Positions 6,762 to 14,378 are shown, counted from the stretch's first letter. The stretch is DNA of 20,280 bases from DASPPK01 sp964399235 (GCA_964399235.1 CAYNQC010000015.1:1-20280); one strand, 5' to 3'. Numbers and translations: made by a program. Notes: generated by a model not told the origin, from the sequence alone.

Positions 6762-9128
6762 TCAGATCGACAACTTCTGTTTTATGGCGTTGCGTTTTTC
6801 TTCGGGCAGTGGGCCAAACTTTTTGATTCTGTCTGTGAACATGCTGAAAAGTTCTGCAGCCTTCTTGTAGACTGGTAGCGGCACGTAGCTGTAGCGTACC
6901 CGCATGTTTTCGACGCCGTATTTTGCGAGTTCTCTTCCAAGGTCGATCATGCGTTTCTTGGTGAATTTCTCATCGATTTCCTGTGTTCCTTCAATGACCA
7001 ACACGCCGTCTGCTCCGTATGCAAACGCATGTAGGAAATGTTTCAGGCCTAGTATGGCCGTTGATGGGACGGATACTATTCGGACGTTTTCAGGGTAGTT
7101 TGTGCGATCTAGCCCAAGGAAGTCCATTCCCGTGTAGCCTACGTTCTTGTCGACGAAAGCGACGATTCTGGTTTCTCCGGGCTGTTTTTCTGCTAAGACG
7201 CCTCTGAGGCTGGCTATCACCTGTTTTGTTGTGGCGTTCTTGAAATCTATCGCTTCCTGCGGACAGACTGGGATGCATGCGCCGCAGCCTGTGCACTGGA
7301 ACGGGTCGATCTTTGCTTTGCCGTTTTGCATGGTGATTGCCTTCGTCGGGCAGATGGGCGCGCATGCGCTGCAACCGTTGCAGAGGTCCGTGATGACGTA
7401 GGCTTTTTCAGGCGAGGTTGTGACGTAGTCGCTTTTGAGGAACAATGCTGCTTTGGCAGATGCGGCCAGACCGTCTGAAACGGTGTCGCGGACGTCCTTG
7501 GGGCTTAATGCACAGCCGCAGGCGAAAATCCCTGTTGTAAGCGAATCGACAGGGTCGAGTTTCGGGTGTTTTTCTGTTATGAACCCGTCCTCTCCGATTG
7601 AGACCTTCATTTTTTCGGCGAGTTCTTTCAGTCCTTCTGGTGGAACCATAGGCGTTGCCAAGGCGATCATGTCATATTGGTCTTCGGTCAGTTCGTTTGA
7701 GATTGTGTCTTCTGCCACTGCGACAAGTTTGCCGGTTTTGTTGTCCTTGTAGACTTCGGCGACTTTGCCCCGTATGAACGTGACTCCTGCTTCTTGATCG
7801 CGCCAGTAAAGGTCTTCGTAGCCTTTTCCCGTTGCTCTGATGTCTGTGTAGTAGATGGCAACGTCGATTCCGAGCATTTTCTTAAGTACAAAGGCCTGTT
7901 TCAACGCGTACATGCAGCAGATGCGACTGCAATATGGGATGTAGTTTTTGTCTCTTGAGCCGGCGCACAGCACAATGGCCATTTTTTTGACGTCTGTGCC
8001 GTCTGCTCTCTTGACATAACCACTTGTTGGACCGGTTGCGGAGACAAACCGTTCCAGATCCATCATTGTGATGACGTCTTTGTAGGTGCCGTAGCCGAAG
8101 GTTTCGAGTTTCGTGGCGTCGTAGAGTTCGTAGCCTGTTGCCATTATGATGCTGCCGACGTGAAGGTCGATTATACTTCCCTGGTCTTCCAAAGTTATGG
8201 CTTTAGCTGGGCAAAGTTTTTCGCATTTGCCACATTTTGTGCATGATTTGAAATCTATCACGTAGGCCGATGGAACGGCTTGAGGAAACTCCATGTAAGC
8301 GGCTTTTCTCTGTGACAATCCCTCGTTGAATTCGTCTGGAACAGATACGGGGCAGACTTTGGTGCATACGCCGCAGTTTCTGCATTTCTGTAGGTCTACG
8401 CCGCGGGGTTTCATGAAGACTTTGACATCGTAGTTGCCTGGGCGTCCGCTGACCTCTTGGACTTCTCCGTAAGTGTACAATGTGACGTTGGGGTTTCTTC
8501 CGACCTCGGCCATTCTAGGCGTCAGAATGCATTGGGCGCAGTCAAGGGTCGGGAAGACTTTGGTCAGTTTGGCCATGTTTCCGCCTATGCTCGGTTTCCT
8601 TTCGACGAGGTGAACCTTGTAGCCCAGGTAACCGAGTTCTAGCGCGGCTGTGATGCCTGATATGCCGCCTCCGACGATGAGAATCTCTCTTGAACCTTTC
8701 TCACTGATGGTTTGAAGAGGCTCGAGTTCTCGGCTTCGCTCATAGCCGCCTTTGATGAGGCTTACGGCTTTCTTTGTGGCTTCTGCGCTGGCGTGTGGAC
8801 CGTGAACCCATGAATCCTGTTCTCTTATATTGACGAATTCGAGCATGAACGGGTTGAGACCGGATCTTTCCATTACGGCTTGAAAAGTGCCCAGATGCAT
8901 TCTCGGCGTGCAACTGGCAACTACGACGCGGTCTAGGTTTTCTTTTTTCACGGCGTCAAGTATCATTTCTTGGGCAGGTTTGGAACAAAGATACTTGTGA
9001 TATTTGGCTGTGGCAACGTCTGGCCAATTCTTGACCGTGTCAACCACGGTTTTGACGTCAACGACGTCGCCTATGTTGCCGCCGCATTCACAGACGAAAA
9101 TGCCGATCCTAGGCGATTTCTTCTCCAT
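6762..9128 (-). CDS. hdrA: HdrA-like flavo-iron-sulfur protein with cysteine-free MvhD domain
   Basis: 788 residues. The order is: the N-terminal HdrA domain with CEC (13-15), Cys48 and Cys73; an FAD Rossmann motif GGGISG (153-158); the HdrA signature DCAQCILTPRM (196-206); an inserted ferredoxin pair (Cys249/252/255/259 and Cys296/299/302/306); CAGSRD and YCSRICCMYA (388-408); and a C-terminal 2x[4Fe-4S] ferredoxin (Cys583/586/589/593 and Cys612/615/618/622). A final MvhD-like domain (about 652-775) follows. HdrA is the flavin-based electron-bifurcating subunit of heterodisulfide reductase complexes. The MvhD part keeps the fold pattern (YPENVRIVSV, GADGVLV, closing KKFGPLP) but has no cysteine, so it cannot hold the usual [2Fe-2S] cluster. 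GGGGAG lies ten bases before the ATG. The gene diverges from the HdrCB-like gene. Confidence 0.93.
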   Translation of the reverse strand: MEKKSPRIGIFVCECGGNIGDVVDVKTVVDTVKNWPDVATAKYHKYLCSKPAQEMILDAVKKENLDRVVVASCTPRMHLGTFQAVMERSGLNPFMLEFVNIREQDSWVHGPHASAEATKKAVSLIKGGYERSRELEPLQTISEKGSREILIVGGGISGITAALELGYLGYKVHLVERKPSIGGNMAKLTKVFPTLDCAQCILTPRMAEVGRNPNVTLYTYGEVQEVSGRPGNYDVKVFMKPRGVDLQKCRNCGVCTKVCPVSVPDEFNEGLSQRKAAYMEFPQAVPSAYVIDFKSCTKCGKCEKLCPAKAITLEDQGSIIDLHVGSIIMATGYELYDATKLETFGYGTYKDVITMMDLERFVSATGPTSGYVKRADGTDVKKMAIVLCAGSRDKNYIPYCSRICCMYALKQAFVLKKMLGIDVAIYYTDIRATGKGYEDLYWRDQEAGVTFIRGKVAEVYKDNKTGKLVAVAEDTISNELTEDQYDMIALATPMVPPEGLKELAEKMKVSIGEDGFITEKHPKLDPVDSLTTGIFACGCALSPKDVRDTVSDGLAASAKAALFLKSDYVTTSPEKAYVITDLCNGCSACAPICPTKAITMQNGKAKIDPFQCTGCGACIPVCPQEAIDFKNATTKQVIASLRGVLAEKQPGETRIVAFVDKNVGYTGMDFLGLDRTNYPENVRIVSVPSTAILGLKHFLHAFAYGADGVLVIEGTQEIDEKFTKKRMIDLGRELAKYGVENMRVRYSYVPLPVYKKAAELFSMFTDRIKKFGPLPEEKRNAIKQKLSI

Positions 9129-9227
9129 TGATGGAAATCTCCCCTAATCATGAATGGTTTTATTTCATTCACGGGAAAACGCTTTAATAACCTTATGCTC
9201 CGTTTCATTCAAAAGCGATGGACCTTC
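9129..9227. promoter_or_regulatory. Divergent hdrA / hdrCB-like promoter region with repeated half-sites
   Basis: A 99-base spacer between two divergent redox genes. A TTTAATAA element at 9183-9190 is correctly placed as the TATA box of the plus-strand gene and, read as TTATTAAA, could also serve hdrA. Around it are four copies of one hexamer: TGAATG at 9151 and 9229, CATTCA (its complement) at 9166 and 9206. TTTCATTCA recurs exactly 40 bases apart and TCATGAATG 78 bases apart; the last copy covers the downstream start codon. This looks like an operator cluster for a shared regulator. Confidence 0.45.
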
Positions 9228-10337
9228 ATGAATGCCCAAGAGTTGACGCAGAAGCATAAACTTCTTGAATGTATCCAATGTGGAACATGCACTGGAAGCT
9301 GTCCGGTTGCAAGAAAGGCCAATCTGAACATCAGAAAGTACATGCGCGAAGTCTCTACTATGGGCAAGTTGACTCAGCACTCGCAGAATGAGGTTTGGAG
9401 CTGTACGACATGCAGCACCTGCGGTGTTCGGTGTCCTAAAGACTTGAATCCTTACGAGTTCTTGATCGACGTACGTGGCATGGCTGTGGAGGAAGGGCAG
9501 ATTGCGCCGACGATCAGAGACGCGTTGGAGAGCATTTTCAAGAACGGCAACCCTTGGGGAAGAATGCGCAATAAACGTTCTGAATGGATGCAGGGCTTGA
9601 ACGTTAAATCTGTCTCTCAGGGAGCGGATGTGTTGTTCTTTGTGGGTTGCACTTCGGCCTACGATCCTCGTGTCCAAAATGTGCCGAAGAGCCTTGTCAA
9701 ATGTTTCGAAAGGGCAGGGTTGAACTTCGGCGTGCTTGGCGACGAGGAAAACTGCTGTGGAAGTGAAGTCTACGGCATGGGTGAGAAGGGGCTTTTTGAC
9801 TTTTTAGTCGAAGAGAACATGAAAGCCTTCAACAAGTACAGCGTGAAACAGGCTGTGACAAGCTGTCCGCATGGTTTTCACGCGTTTAAGAGCAGGTATA
9901 ATCAGACGAGTTTTGAACCTTTGCATCACAGTCAATTGCTTGCGAAGTTGATTGATGACAAGAAGTTGACTTTCTCGAAAGAGGTCTGCAAGAAGGTCAT
10001 TTATCATGATCCTTGTTTCTTGGGAAAGCAAAACGGAATCTACAATGAGCCTAGAAAAGTGATTGAAAGCGTTCCAGGCATTAAACTGTTGGAGTTTGAT
10101 CGTAACAAGGCTCGAAGCGTCTGCTGTGAAGGAGGCGGTGGAAGAATGTGGGTTGACATTCCGGGTCCCCGTTTGGCCGAGACTCGTGTGAAGGATGCTG
10201 TTGAAGCGGGCGCAGACATTCTGGCAGTGGCATGTCCATATTGCTTGTTGACATTTGAGGACGCTGTGAAGACGACTGGGGTCGAAGGCAAGATACAGAT
10301 TTTGGACATTGCAGAATTGCTGACGCTTGCGTTCTAA
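9228..10337 (+). CDS. HdrC/HdrB-like (HdrD-type) iron-sulfur protein with two CCG domains
   Basis: 369 residues from the ATG at 9228. The longer frame from 9150 is rejected because the TATA-like TTTAATAA at 9183-9190 would lie inside it. The N-terminal part has two [4Fe-4S] ferredoxin motifs (Cys15/18/21/25 and Cys59/62/65/69), as in HdrC. It is followed by two CCG domains as in HdrB: Cys141, CCG at 176-178 and Cys213; then Cys263, Cys299-Cys300, Cys336 and Cys339. In HdrB such domains hold the non-cubane [4Fe-4S] clusters that reduce disulfides; in other HdrD-type proteins they contact quinones, sulfur compounds or ETF-derived electrons. No membrane segment is present, so it is soluble. Its natural partner is the divergent HdrA. 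The true substrate is unknown, since no methyl-coenzyme M genes are seen here. Confidence 0.9.
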   Translation: MNAQELTQKHKLLECIQCGTCTGSCPVARKANLNIRKYMREVSTMGKLTQHSQNEVWSCTTCSTCGVRCPKDLNPYEFLIDVRGMAVEEGQIAPTIRDALESIFKNGNPWGRMRNKRSEWMQGLNVKSVSQGADVLFFVGCTSAYDPRVQNVPKSLVKCFERAGLNFGVLGDEENCCGSEVYGMGEKGLFDFLVEENMKAFNKYSVKQAVTSCPHGFHAFKSRYNQTSFEPLHHSQLLAKLIDDKKLTFSKEVCKKVIYHDPCFLGKQNGIYNEPRKVIESVPGIKLLEFDRNKARSVCCEGGGGRMWVDIPGPRLAETRVKDAVEAGADILAVACPYCLLTFEDAVKTTGVEGKIQILDIAELLTLAF

Positions 10338-10411
10338 GTTTTTCCGCAGAATCAAGTGACCCATCAGTTCCGTGGACGTCTGGATAGGAGAACTGTGGAA
10401 TGTGAGAAAAA

Positions 10412-10783
10412 ATGGTCTGTGCTTGGCTTTCTGGTGAAGGGGCTAGTCAAAGTGAAGTTGAAGACGTAGCTAGTCGATTCCACAACTGTCCTTACGTTTA
10501 CTTCATCGCCACAAAGAAGAAGCATCTCTACGCCACTTTTTTCCTTTCGGAAGAACGAGCGCGCGGATGGGTTGAGAATCAGGAGAAAAAGCCGCAGGTG
10601 ATTCTAGGACTGAAAAAGGCAAAGGTCACGTTGGTGGAAAATGTGCACTATCCGAGAGAAATGAAGTCGCGCCTGCCGCCTCAACCTTACGATGTCAACC
10701 CTTGCGGTCTTGACTGTGGCAAATGTCCCAGGTATGGTAAGTGTCTGGGCTGCCCAGCTTCGGTATCGTTCCTTAAGCGGTAA
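10412..10783 (+). CDS. Small protein with C-terminal Cys cluster (DUF3795-like tail), unknown function
   Basis: 123 residues. The first 90 residues are a mixed alpha/beta domain with no family I recognise. The tail has Cys98-x3-Cys102-x2-Cys105-x5-Cys111-x2-Cys114 (CGLDCGKCPRYGKCLGCP), a pattern like that of DUF3795-type zinc or iron-sulfur proteins. The ribosome binding site is weak: AGGAG is about 20 bases before the ATG. It follows the HdrCB-like gene by 75 bases on the same strand and precedes the arsenic cluster, so it could belong to either unit. Confidence 0.6.
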   Translation: MVCAWLSGEGASQSEVEDVASRFHNCPYVYFIATKKKHLYATFFLSEERARGWVENQEKKPQVILGLKKAKVTLVENVHYPREMKSRLPPQPYDVNPCGLDCGKCPRYGKCLGCPASVSFLKR

Positions 10784-10836
10784 TTCCTACATGTGGCTTG
10801 CAATAATCAGTTTGTTCATAGCAAATATCTGATTTT

Positions 10837-10869
10837 TCGGAATTTTATGATTTTTCCGATAAGTTTAAG
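10837..10869 (+). promoter_or_regulatory. Promoter and dyad operator of the AbrB-like/arsM unit
   Basis: An inverted repeat, TCGGAA (10837-10842) and TTCCGA (10854-10859) with 11 bases between, sits immediately upstream of a likely TATA element (AGTTTAAG, 10862-10869). The arms also lie in an imperfect direct repeat, GATTTTTCGG and GATTTTTCCG. A transcript would start near 10892, about 15 bases before the regulator's ATG. The placement over the factor-B recognition region suits a repressor site, possibly autoregulated by the AbrB-like protein. Confidence 0.5.
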
Positions 10870-10906
10870 TGTTTCCATACCAATTGTTATTGCAGCCGTG
10901 AAATGT

Positions 10907-11146
10907 ATGAACGAAAAAACAGCATGCTGCCGAGTCGACGCAGTTGTTACGATTGACTCTAAAGGGCAGATAGTGCTTCCTAAAGACCTGAGAGAAAAGG
11001 TCGGGTTGAAGCCTGATGACAAGCTTGCGGTCATTGCATGTGAAAACGAAGGAAAAATGTGCTGCATAATGATGGTCAAAGCAGACGAACTGGGAAAAAC
11101 CGTGAAGGCCATGCTGGGACCGACGTTGAAGGAGATTTTCAAGTAG
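10907..11146 (+). CDS. Cysteine-rich AbrB/SpoVT-type DNA-binding protein
   Basis: 79 residues from the ATG at 10907; the longer frame from 10793 would include the promoter and translates to an unlikely AT-rich leader. Residues 9-45 match the swapped-hairpin AbrB fold (VTIDSKGQIVLPKDLREKVG, then LKPDDKLAV). What sets it apart is a Cys-Cys pair at each end (Cys7-Cys8 and Cys52-Cys53) plus Cys45, which suggests binding of a thiophilic metal or metalloid. Its stop lies 12 bases before the arsenite methyltransferase start, so a role as arsenic-responsive regulator is inferred. From memory, similar short Cys-rich AbrB proteins are named HgcAB-associated in databases, but no hgcA or hgcB is visible here. 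Confidence 0.8.
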   Translation: MNEKTACCRVDAVVTIDSKGQIVLPKDLREKVGLKPDDKLAVIACENEGKMCCIMMVKADELGKTVKAMLGPTLKEIFK

Positions 11147-11158
11147 GAGGTGACTTCA

Positions 11159-11956
11159 ATGAGAGAAGAAGAGGTTAGGAAAATGGTCAGAAAAGGATAC
11201 GCAGAAGTTGCCAAGAAAACGAGCTGTTGCTGCGGAGAACCGGAAACGAGTGAAAGAATCGGCTACACTAAACGTGAGTTGGAATCTGTTCCTGAAGGCG
11301 CAGATTTGAGTCTCGGATGCGGAAACCCGGTTGCTCTTGCGTCATTGAAGAATGGAGAAACAGTCATCGATCTTGGGTCGGGCGGAGGACTAGACTGCTT
11401 CCTTGCCGCAGGCAAAGTTGGCGAGAATGGCAGAGTAATTGGTGTTGATATGACGCCTGAAATGATCGACAAAGCCAGAGAAAATCTTAGGAAGAGCAAA
11501 CACAAAAATGTGGAGTTCAGGCTTGGAGAGATTGAGAACCTGCCTGCTGCGGATAACTTTGCTGACGTTGTGATTTCGAATTGCGTAATAAACCTGTCAC
11601 CGAACAAGGAAAGAGTGTTCAAAGAAGCGTTCAGGGTCTTAAAGCCTGGCGGCCGACTCATGGTTTCGGACATTGTTCTGCTCGGAGAGCTTCCTGAAGA
11701 GGTGAAAAAAAACGTTCAGGCATATCTGGGATGTGTTGCGGGCGCCGTGATGAAAGACAAATACCTAAAAACAGTAAAAAACGCTGGCTTCAAAGATGTG
11801 GATGTGATGGATGAGAAACACATGCCTGTCGAAATAGTCACCGAAGATCCTTGCACAAAAGAGATCATCAAGAAGGTCAGATTGAAGCCTGAAGAAGCAA
11901 AGAATCTCGCGAACCAGATTGCAAGCATCGCAGTGTGCGCTGTAAAACCAAAGTGA
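11159..11956 (+). CDS. arsM: Arsenite S-adenosylmethionine methyltransferase
   Basis: 265 residues. It transfers methyl groups from SAM to As(III). The SAM-binding motif DLGSGGGLD is at 71-79, with the acidic residue GVDMTPEMI at 95-103. The family cysteines are seen in the N-terminal CCC (23-25), LGCGNP (Cys54), SNCVINL (Cys142) and LGCVAGA (Cys192), matching the set that binds arsenite in ArsM. I chose the ATG at 11159 over the GTG at 11150 because GGAGGTGA lies at ideal distance before the ATG and overlaps that GTG. It directly follows the AbrB-like gene. Some close relatives are annotated only as class I methyltransferases. Confidence 0.9.
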   Translation: MREEEVRKMVRKGYAEVAKKTSCCCGEPETSERIGYTKRELESVPEGADLSLGCGNPVALASLKNGETVIDLGSGGGLDCFLAAGKVGENGRVIGVDMTPEMIDKARENLRKSKHKNVEFRLGEIENLPAADNFADVVISNCVINLSPNKERVFKEAFRVLKPGGRLMVSDIVLLGELPEEVKKNVQAYLGCVAGAVMKDKYLKTVKNAGFKDVDVMDEKHMPVEIVTEDPCTKEIIKKVRLKPEEAKNLANQIASIAVCAVKPK

Positions 11957-12010
11957 ACGTGAACAGTTTCGCTATGGAACATAAGGATTCGTAGAACGGG
12001 TTCACGTTCA
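11954..12010. terminator. Inverted repeat between convergent genes, possible two-way terminator
   Basis: TGAACGTGAAC (11954-11964) and its exact complement GTTCACGTTCA (12000-12010) flank 35 bases. The left arm begins with the stop codon of arsM and the right arm ends with the stop codon of the M28 peptidase gene. On the plus strand the repeat is followed by a T-rich run near 12019. This fits a shared terminator, or simply a structured 3' end for both transcripts. Confidence 0.4.
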
Positions 12011-13273
12011 TCTATCGGGTTTTTCTTTTTGGATTCCCCATTCTTCGAACCTTTTTTCAAGCGCTTTTGCGATGTCTTCGGGTATCTTCTTTTCGAAGGG
12101 CAGTTCCTCCGCCTTCAGCAAACGCTCAAGCAGTGTCTGACTCAACAGGCCTATCGAAGCGAAAGCCTCTGGACCGCACCATCGGAGGTCTTCGAGGTCT
12201 GTGTGCATTATCTGGGCTGCGCCTCCGGCTCGTGAAAGCATAGCTGAAGGAACGCCGTAGAAGGCAAGGGGCATATGGTCTGAATTGCCCACGCCCATTT
12301 CGCTTGTAGCTTGGAGTTTGATTCCCAGCTCTTTCGCCGTGAAACTTAGCATCGACTTCAACTCGCTGGGTCCTAGGATGACCGCGCTCAAGTTTCCCAG
12401 CAGTATCCCGTGAACGTCATAATCGAGACAGAGCCTGAGGTTCTTGGTGTTTTCTTGGTTCTTTGCATGATGATAAGAGCCTCGTAATCCGAGTTCTTCT
12501 GAGCCGAAGGCTGCGAGCCTGAGCGTTCGATTCGGCTTCTCATCGGCGAAGATCCTTGCCAACTCCGCGACAATTGCGGTTCCTGCGGCGTTGTCATGTG
12601 CACCCATCACGCTTCGGACTGTGTCGTAGTGACCACAAATAAGAATGTCTTCGTCTTCGAGAATCCCAGGCACCTCTCCGATCACGTTCCGGCTTTTTGC
12701 GGTTACTTTTTGAAGTTCTGTGACTATCTTGAGTTTTCGTGGTCCCTTCATGACGTTGAGCACATCGTCATGAGCCATTGAAATAGTGGGTATACTCTCT
12801 TTTTCAACGTATTCGGCCCGTATGGAACGGTAGATTGCCGGGGCCAAGGGAGTTCGGGAAGGATAAATGAGGGCTGAGGGCTTGGCTTTCAATATTTTGT
12901 TGAAGTCTTTCTGATTAGGCGCAATTCCCAATGCAGCTATTTTGTTCCTGACCTTCCCTAAGGCTTCCAGTGACATGGACTCCAGCATGACTACTTCGGC
13001 CTCGATGCCATCTTTGGGAGTTGAAAGAGAATTTCCAACCGCAGCACAAGGGACATTAGTGCCGTCTGGAAGCGACGCTTCTTCTTTCAGCACGCGGCTT
13101 GTCTGAACTTCGAACTCTTCGATTCTCACGTTGGCAAGTTTGAAGTCTTCAAACCAACCCTTGATTTTTTGGGCTGCCCTCGCTTCCGCGTCTGTTCCTG
13201 ATTCTCTGTTTCCAATATCGCTGACGAGGTGCTCCATGAAATTGTATGCTGAATGCGGGTCAAACGACTTCAT
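12008..13273 (-). CDS. M28-family zinc aminopeptidase
   Basis: 421 residues from the ATG at 13273. A TTG nine bases earlier at 13282 is in frame, but the AAGGA site abuts it and has normal spacing only to the ATG. The peptidase core holds the M28 metal ligands: His in GHYDTV (about 215), Asp in GAHDNAAGTA (about 227), the Glu pair in GSEELGLRG (about 259-260), Asp in LDYDVHG and His in IMHTDLEDL (about 357). A PA-type insert (about 85-190) sits between the N-terminal helix and the core, as in many M28 enzymes. No signal peptide is seen, so a cytoplasmic peptide-trimming role is likely. A TATA-like element near 13315 precedes it, and it diverges from the thioredoxin reductase gene. Confidence 0.88.
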   Translation of the reverse strand: MKSFDPHSAYNFMEHLVSDIGNRESGTDAEARAAQKIKGWFEDFKLANVRIEEFEVQTSRVLKEEASLPDGTNVPCAAVGNSLSTPKDGIEAEVVMLESMSLEALGKVRNKIAALGIAPNQKDFNKILKAKPSALIYPSRTPLAPAIYRSIRAEYVEKESIPTISMAHDDVLNVMKGPRKLKIVTELQKVTAKSRNVIGEVPGILEDEDILICGHYDTVRSVMGAHDNAAGTAIVAELARIFADEKPNRTLRLAAFGSEELGLRGSYHHAKNQENTKNLRLCLDYDVHGILLGNLSAVILGPSELKSMLSFTAKELGIKLQATSEMGVGNSDHMPLAFYGVPSAMLSRAGGAAQIMHTDLEDLRWCGPEAFASIGLLSQTLLERLLKAEELPFEKKIPEDIAKALEKRFEEWGIQKEKPDR

Positions 13274-13436
13274 CGGTGTCAATCCTTTCTGAATAGTGGA
13301 GGCGTGATGGCTAATAAATCCTCGCGCTGCTTCGAAATCATTGTCTGAGGTGAACGATGAGCTAGCTATGCACCGTCGTTGCGAATGCTTGATAAACCTC
13401 TATTGACGAAATTACTCTGTTTTGGGGCGTTGTGAA
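13274..13436. promoter_or_regulatory. Divergent promoter region between M28 peptidase and thioredoxin reductase genes
   Basis: The minus strand carries a TATA-like ATTTATTAG at 13311-13319, about 40 bases before the peptidase ATG. The plus strand carries TTGATAAAC near 13389-13397, about 40 bases before the reductase ATG. No repeated operator motif was noticed between them. Confidence 0.4.
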
Positions 13437-14369
13437 ATGGAAAGTTACGATCTGGTAATCATCGGTGCTGGGGCAGCCGGCTTGGCAGCAGGCATCTACG
13501 GCGTGAGGAGCGGGTTGAAGACTTTGGTTTTGGAGGAGAAGATCTCAGGTGGAACAATGGTGGATGCGCCGTGGGTGGAGAATTATCCTGGTTTTCAAAG
13601 CATCAACGGAACCGAGTTGGCTCAGAAGATGGCGGCTCACGCCAAGGCTGCTGGTGTGAAGATAAATGAGTTTGAAAGGGTAACCAAATTGAAGCTTGAG
13701 GCTGGACTGAAGGTGGTTGAGACTGACAAGGGAAGCTACGAGACTCAGGCGCTTATTGTGGCTTCTGGAAGTGCCTATCGTCAACTTGGAGTTCCTGGTG
13801 AAAAGGAGTTCCGAGGAAGAGGTGTGAGTTACTGTGGGTTGTGTGATGGTCCGTTTTTCAAGAACAAGCGAGTCATGGTTGTGGGGGGAGGTAACTCGGC
13901 GGTCATCACGACTTTGTATCTTGCCCACCTTGGGTCGGCTTTGACAGTTGTGCATCGCAGAGAGGTCTTCAGGGCTGAAGAGGCGTTGGTTCGGGATCTG
14001 AAGAGCTTGAAAAATGTTGAAGTGCTGTGGAACACTGAGGTAAGAGAGATCGTTGGGGAAAAGACGGTCAAGAAAGTAGTCATGGTTGACAAGCACACGG
14101 GTGAAAGCAAAGAAATGCCCGTTGACGGCGTTTTCATACAGGTCGGTGAGGACCCGAACAGTCAATCGGCAAAGGAAGCCGGCGTCGCGGTGGACGATGG
14201 CAACTATATAGTGACTGATGGATTGCAGCATACGAATATCGAAGGTGTGTATGCTGCGGGTGACGTTACGAACCATCCGGTCAAGCAGGTGGGCACCGCT
14301 GTTGGGCAGGGCATAACGGCTGCGACTGAAGCCTACGCTTTCGTTCGAAGACCATATTACAGAAAATGA
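13437..14369 (+). CDS. trxB: Thioredoxin reductase-like flavoprotein
   Basis: 310 residues from the ATG at 13437; a TTG five codons upstream gives no conserved residues. FAD motif GAGAAG (10-15), redox-active pair Cys133-Gly-Leu-Cys136 followed by DGPFF, the second Rossmann motif GGGNSA (150-155), HRREVFRA (173-180) typical of NADPH-binding forms, and the C-terminal FAD motif GVYAAGDV (270-277). The usual Asp in GGGDSA is Asn here and the dipeptide inside the CxxC is Gly-Leu rather than the common Ala-Thr, so cofactor and partner preference may differ. It lies 90 bases before the Fd/MvhD-NfnAB operon on the same strand, which has its own TATA-like element. It probably reduces a thioredoxin or similar thiol protein. 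Confidence 0.88.
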   Translation: MESYDLVIIGAGAAGLAAGIYGVRSGLKTLVLEEKISGGTMVDAPWVENYPGFQSINGTELAQKMAAHAKAAGVKINEFERVTKLKLEAGLKVVETDKGSYETQALIVASGSAYRQLGVPGEKEFRGRGVSYCGLCDGPFFKNKRVMVVGGGNSAVITTLYLAHLGSALTVVHRREVFRAEEALVRDLKSLKNVEVLWNTEVREIVGEKTVKKVVMVDKHTGESKEMPVDGVFIQVGEDPNSQSAKEAGVAVDDGNYIVTDGLQHTNIEGVYAAGDVTNHPVKQVGTAVGQGITAATEAYAFVRRPYYRK

Positions 14370-14378
14370 TGCAAAACA

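Noticed and set aside
9150..9227. Upstream in-frame start for the HdrCB-like protein
   Set aside because: The extra 26 residues are unlike the family and cover the TATA-like element and two half-sites.
9165..9677. Minus-strand frame of 170 codons opposite the HdrCB-like gene
   Set aside because: It crosses the divergent promoter and mirrors a gene with eight ferredoxin-type cysteines and two CCG domains.
10793..10906. 38-residue N-terminal extension of the AbrB-like protein, with a hydrophobic stretch that could look like a signal anchor
   Set aside because: It overlaps the dyad and TATA-like element, and AbrB proteins normally begin at the position of the ATG at 10907.
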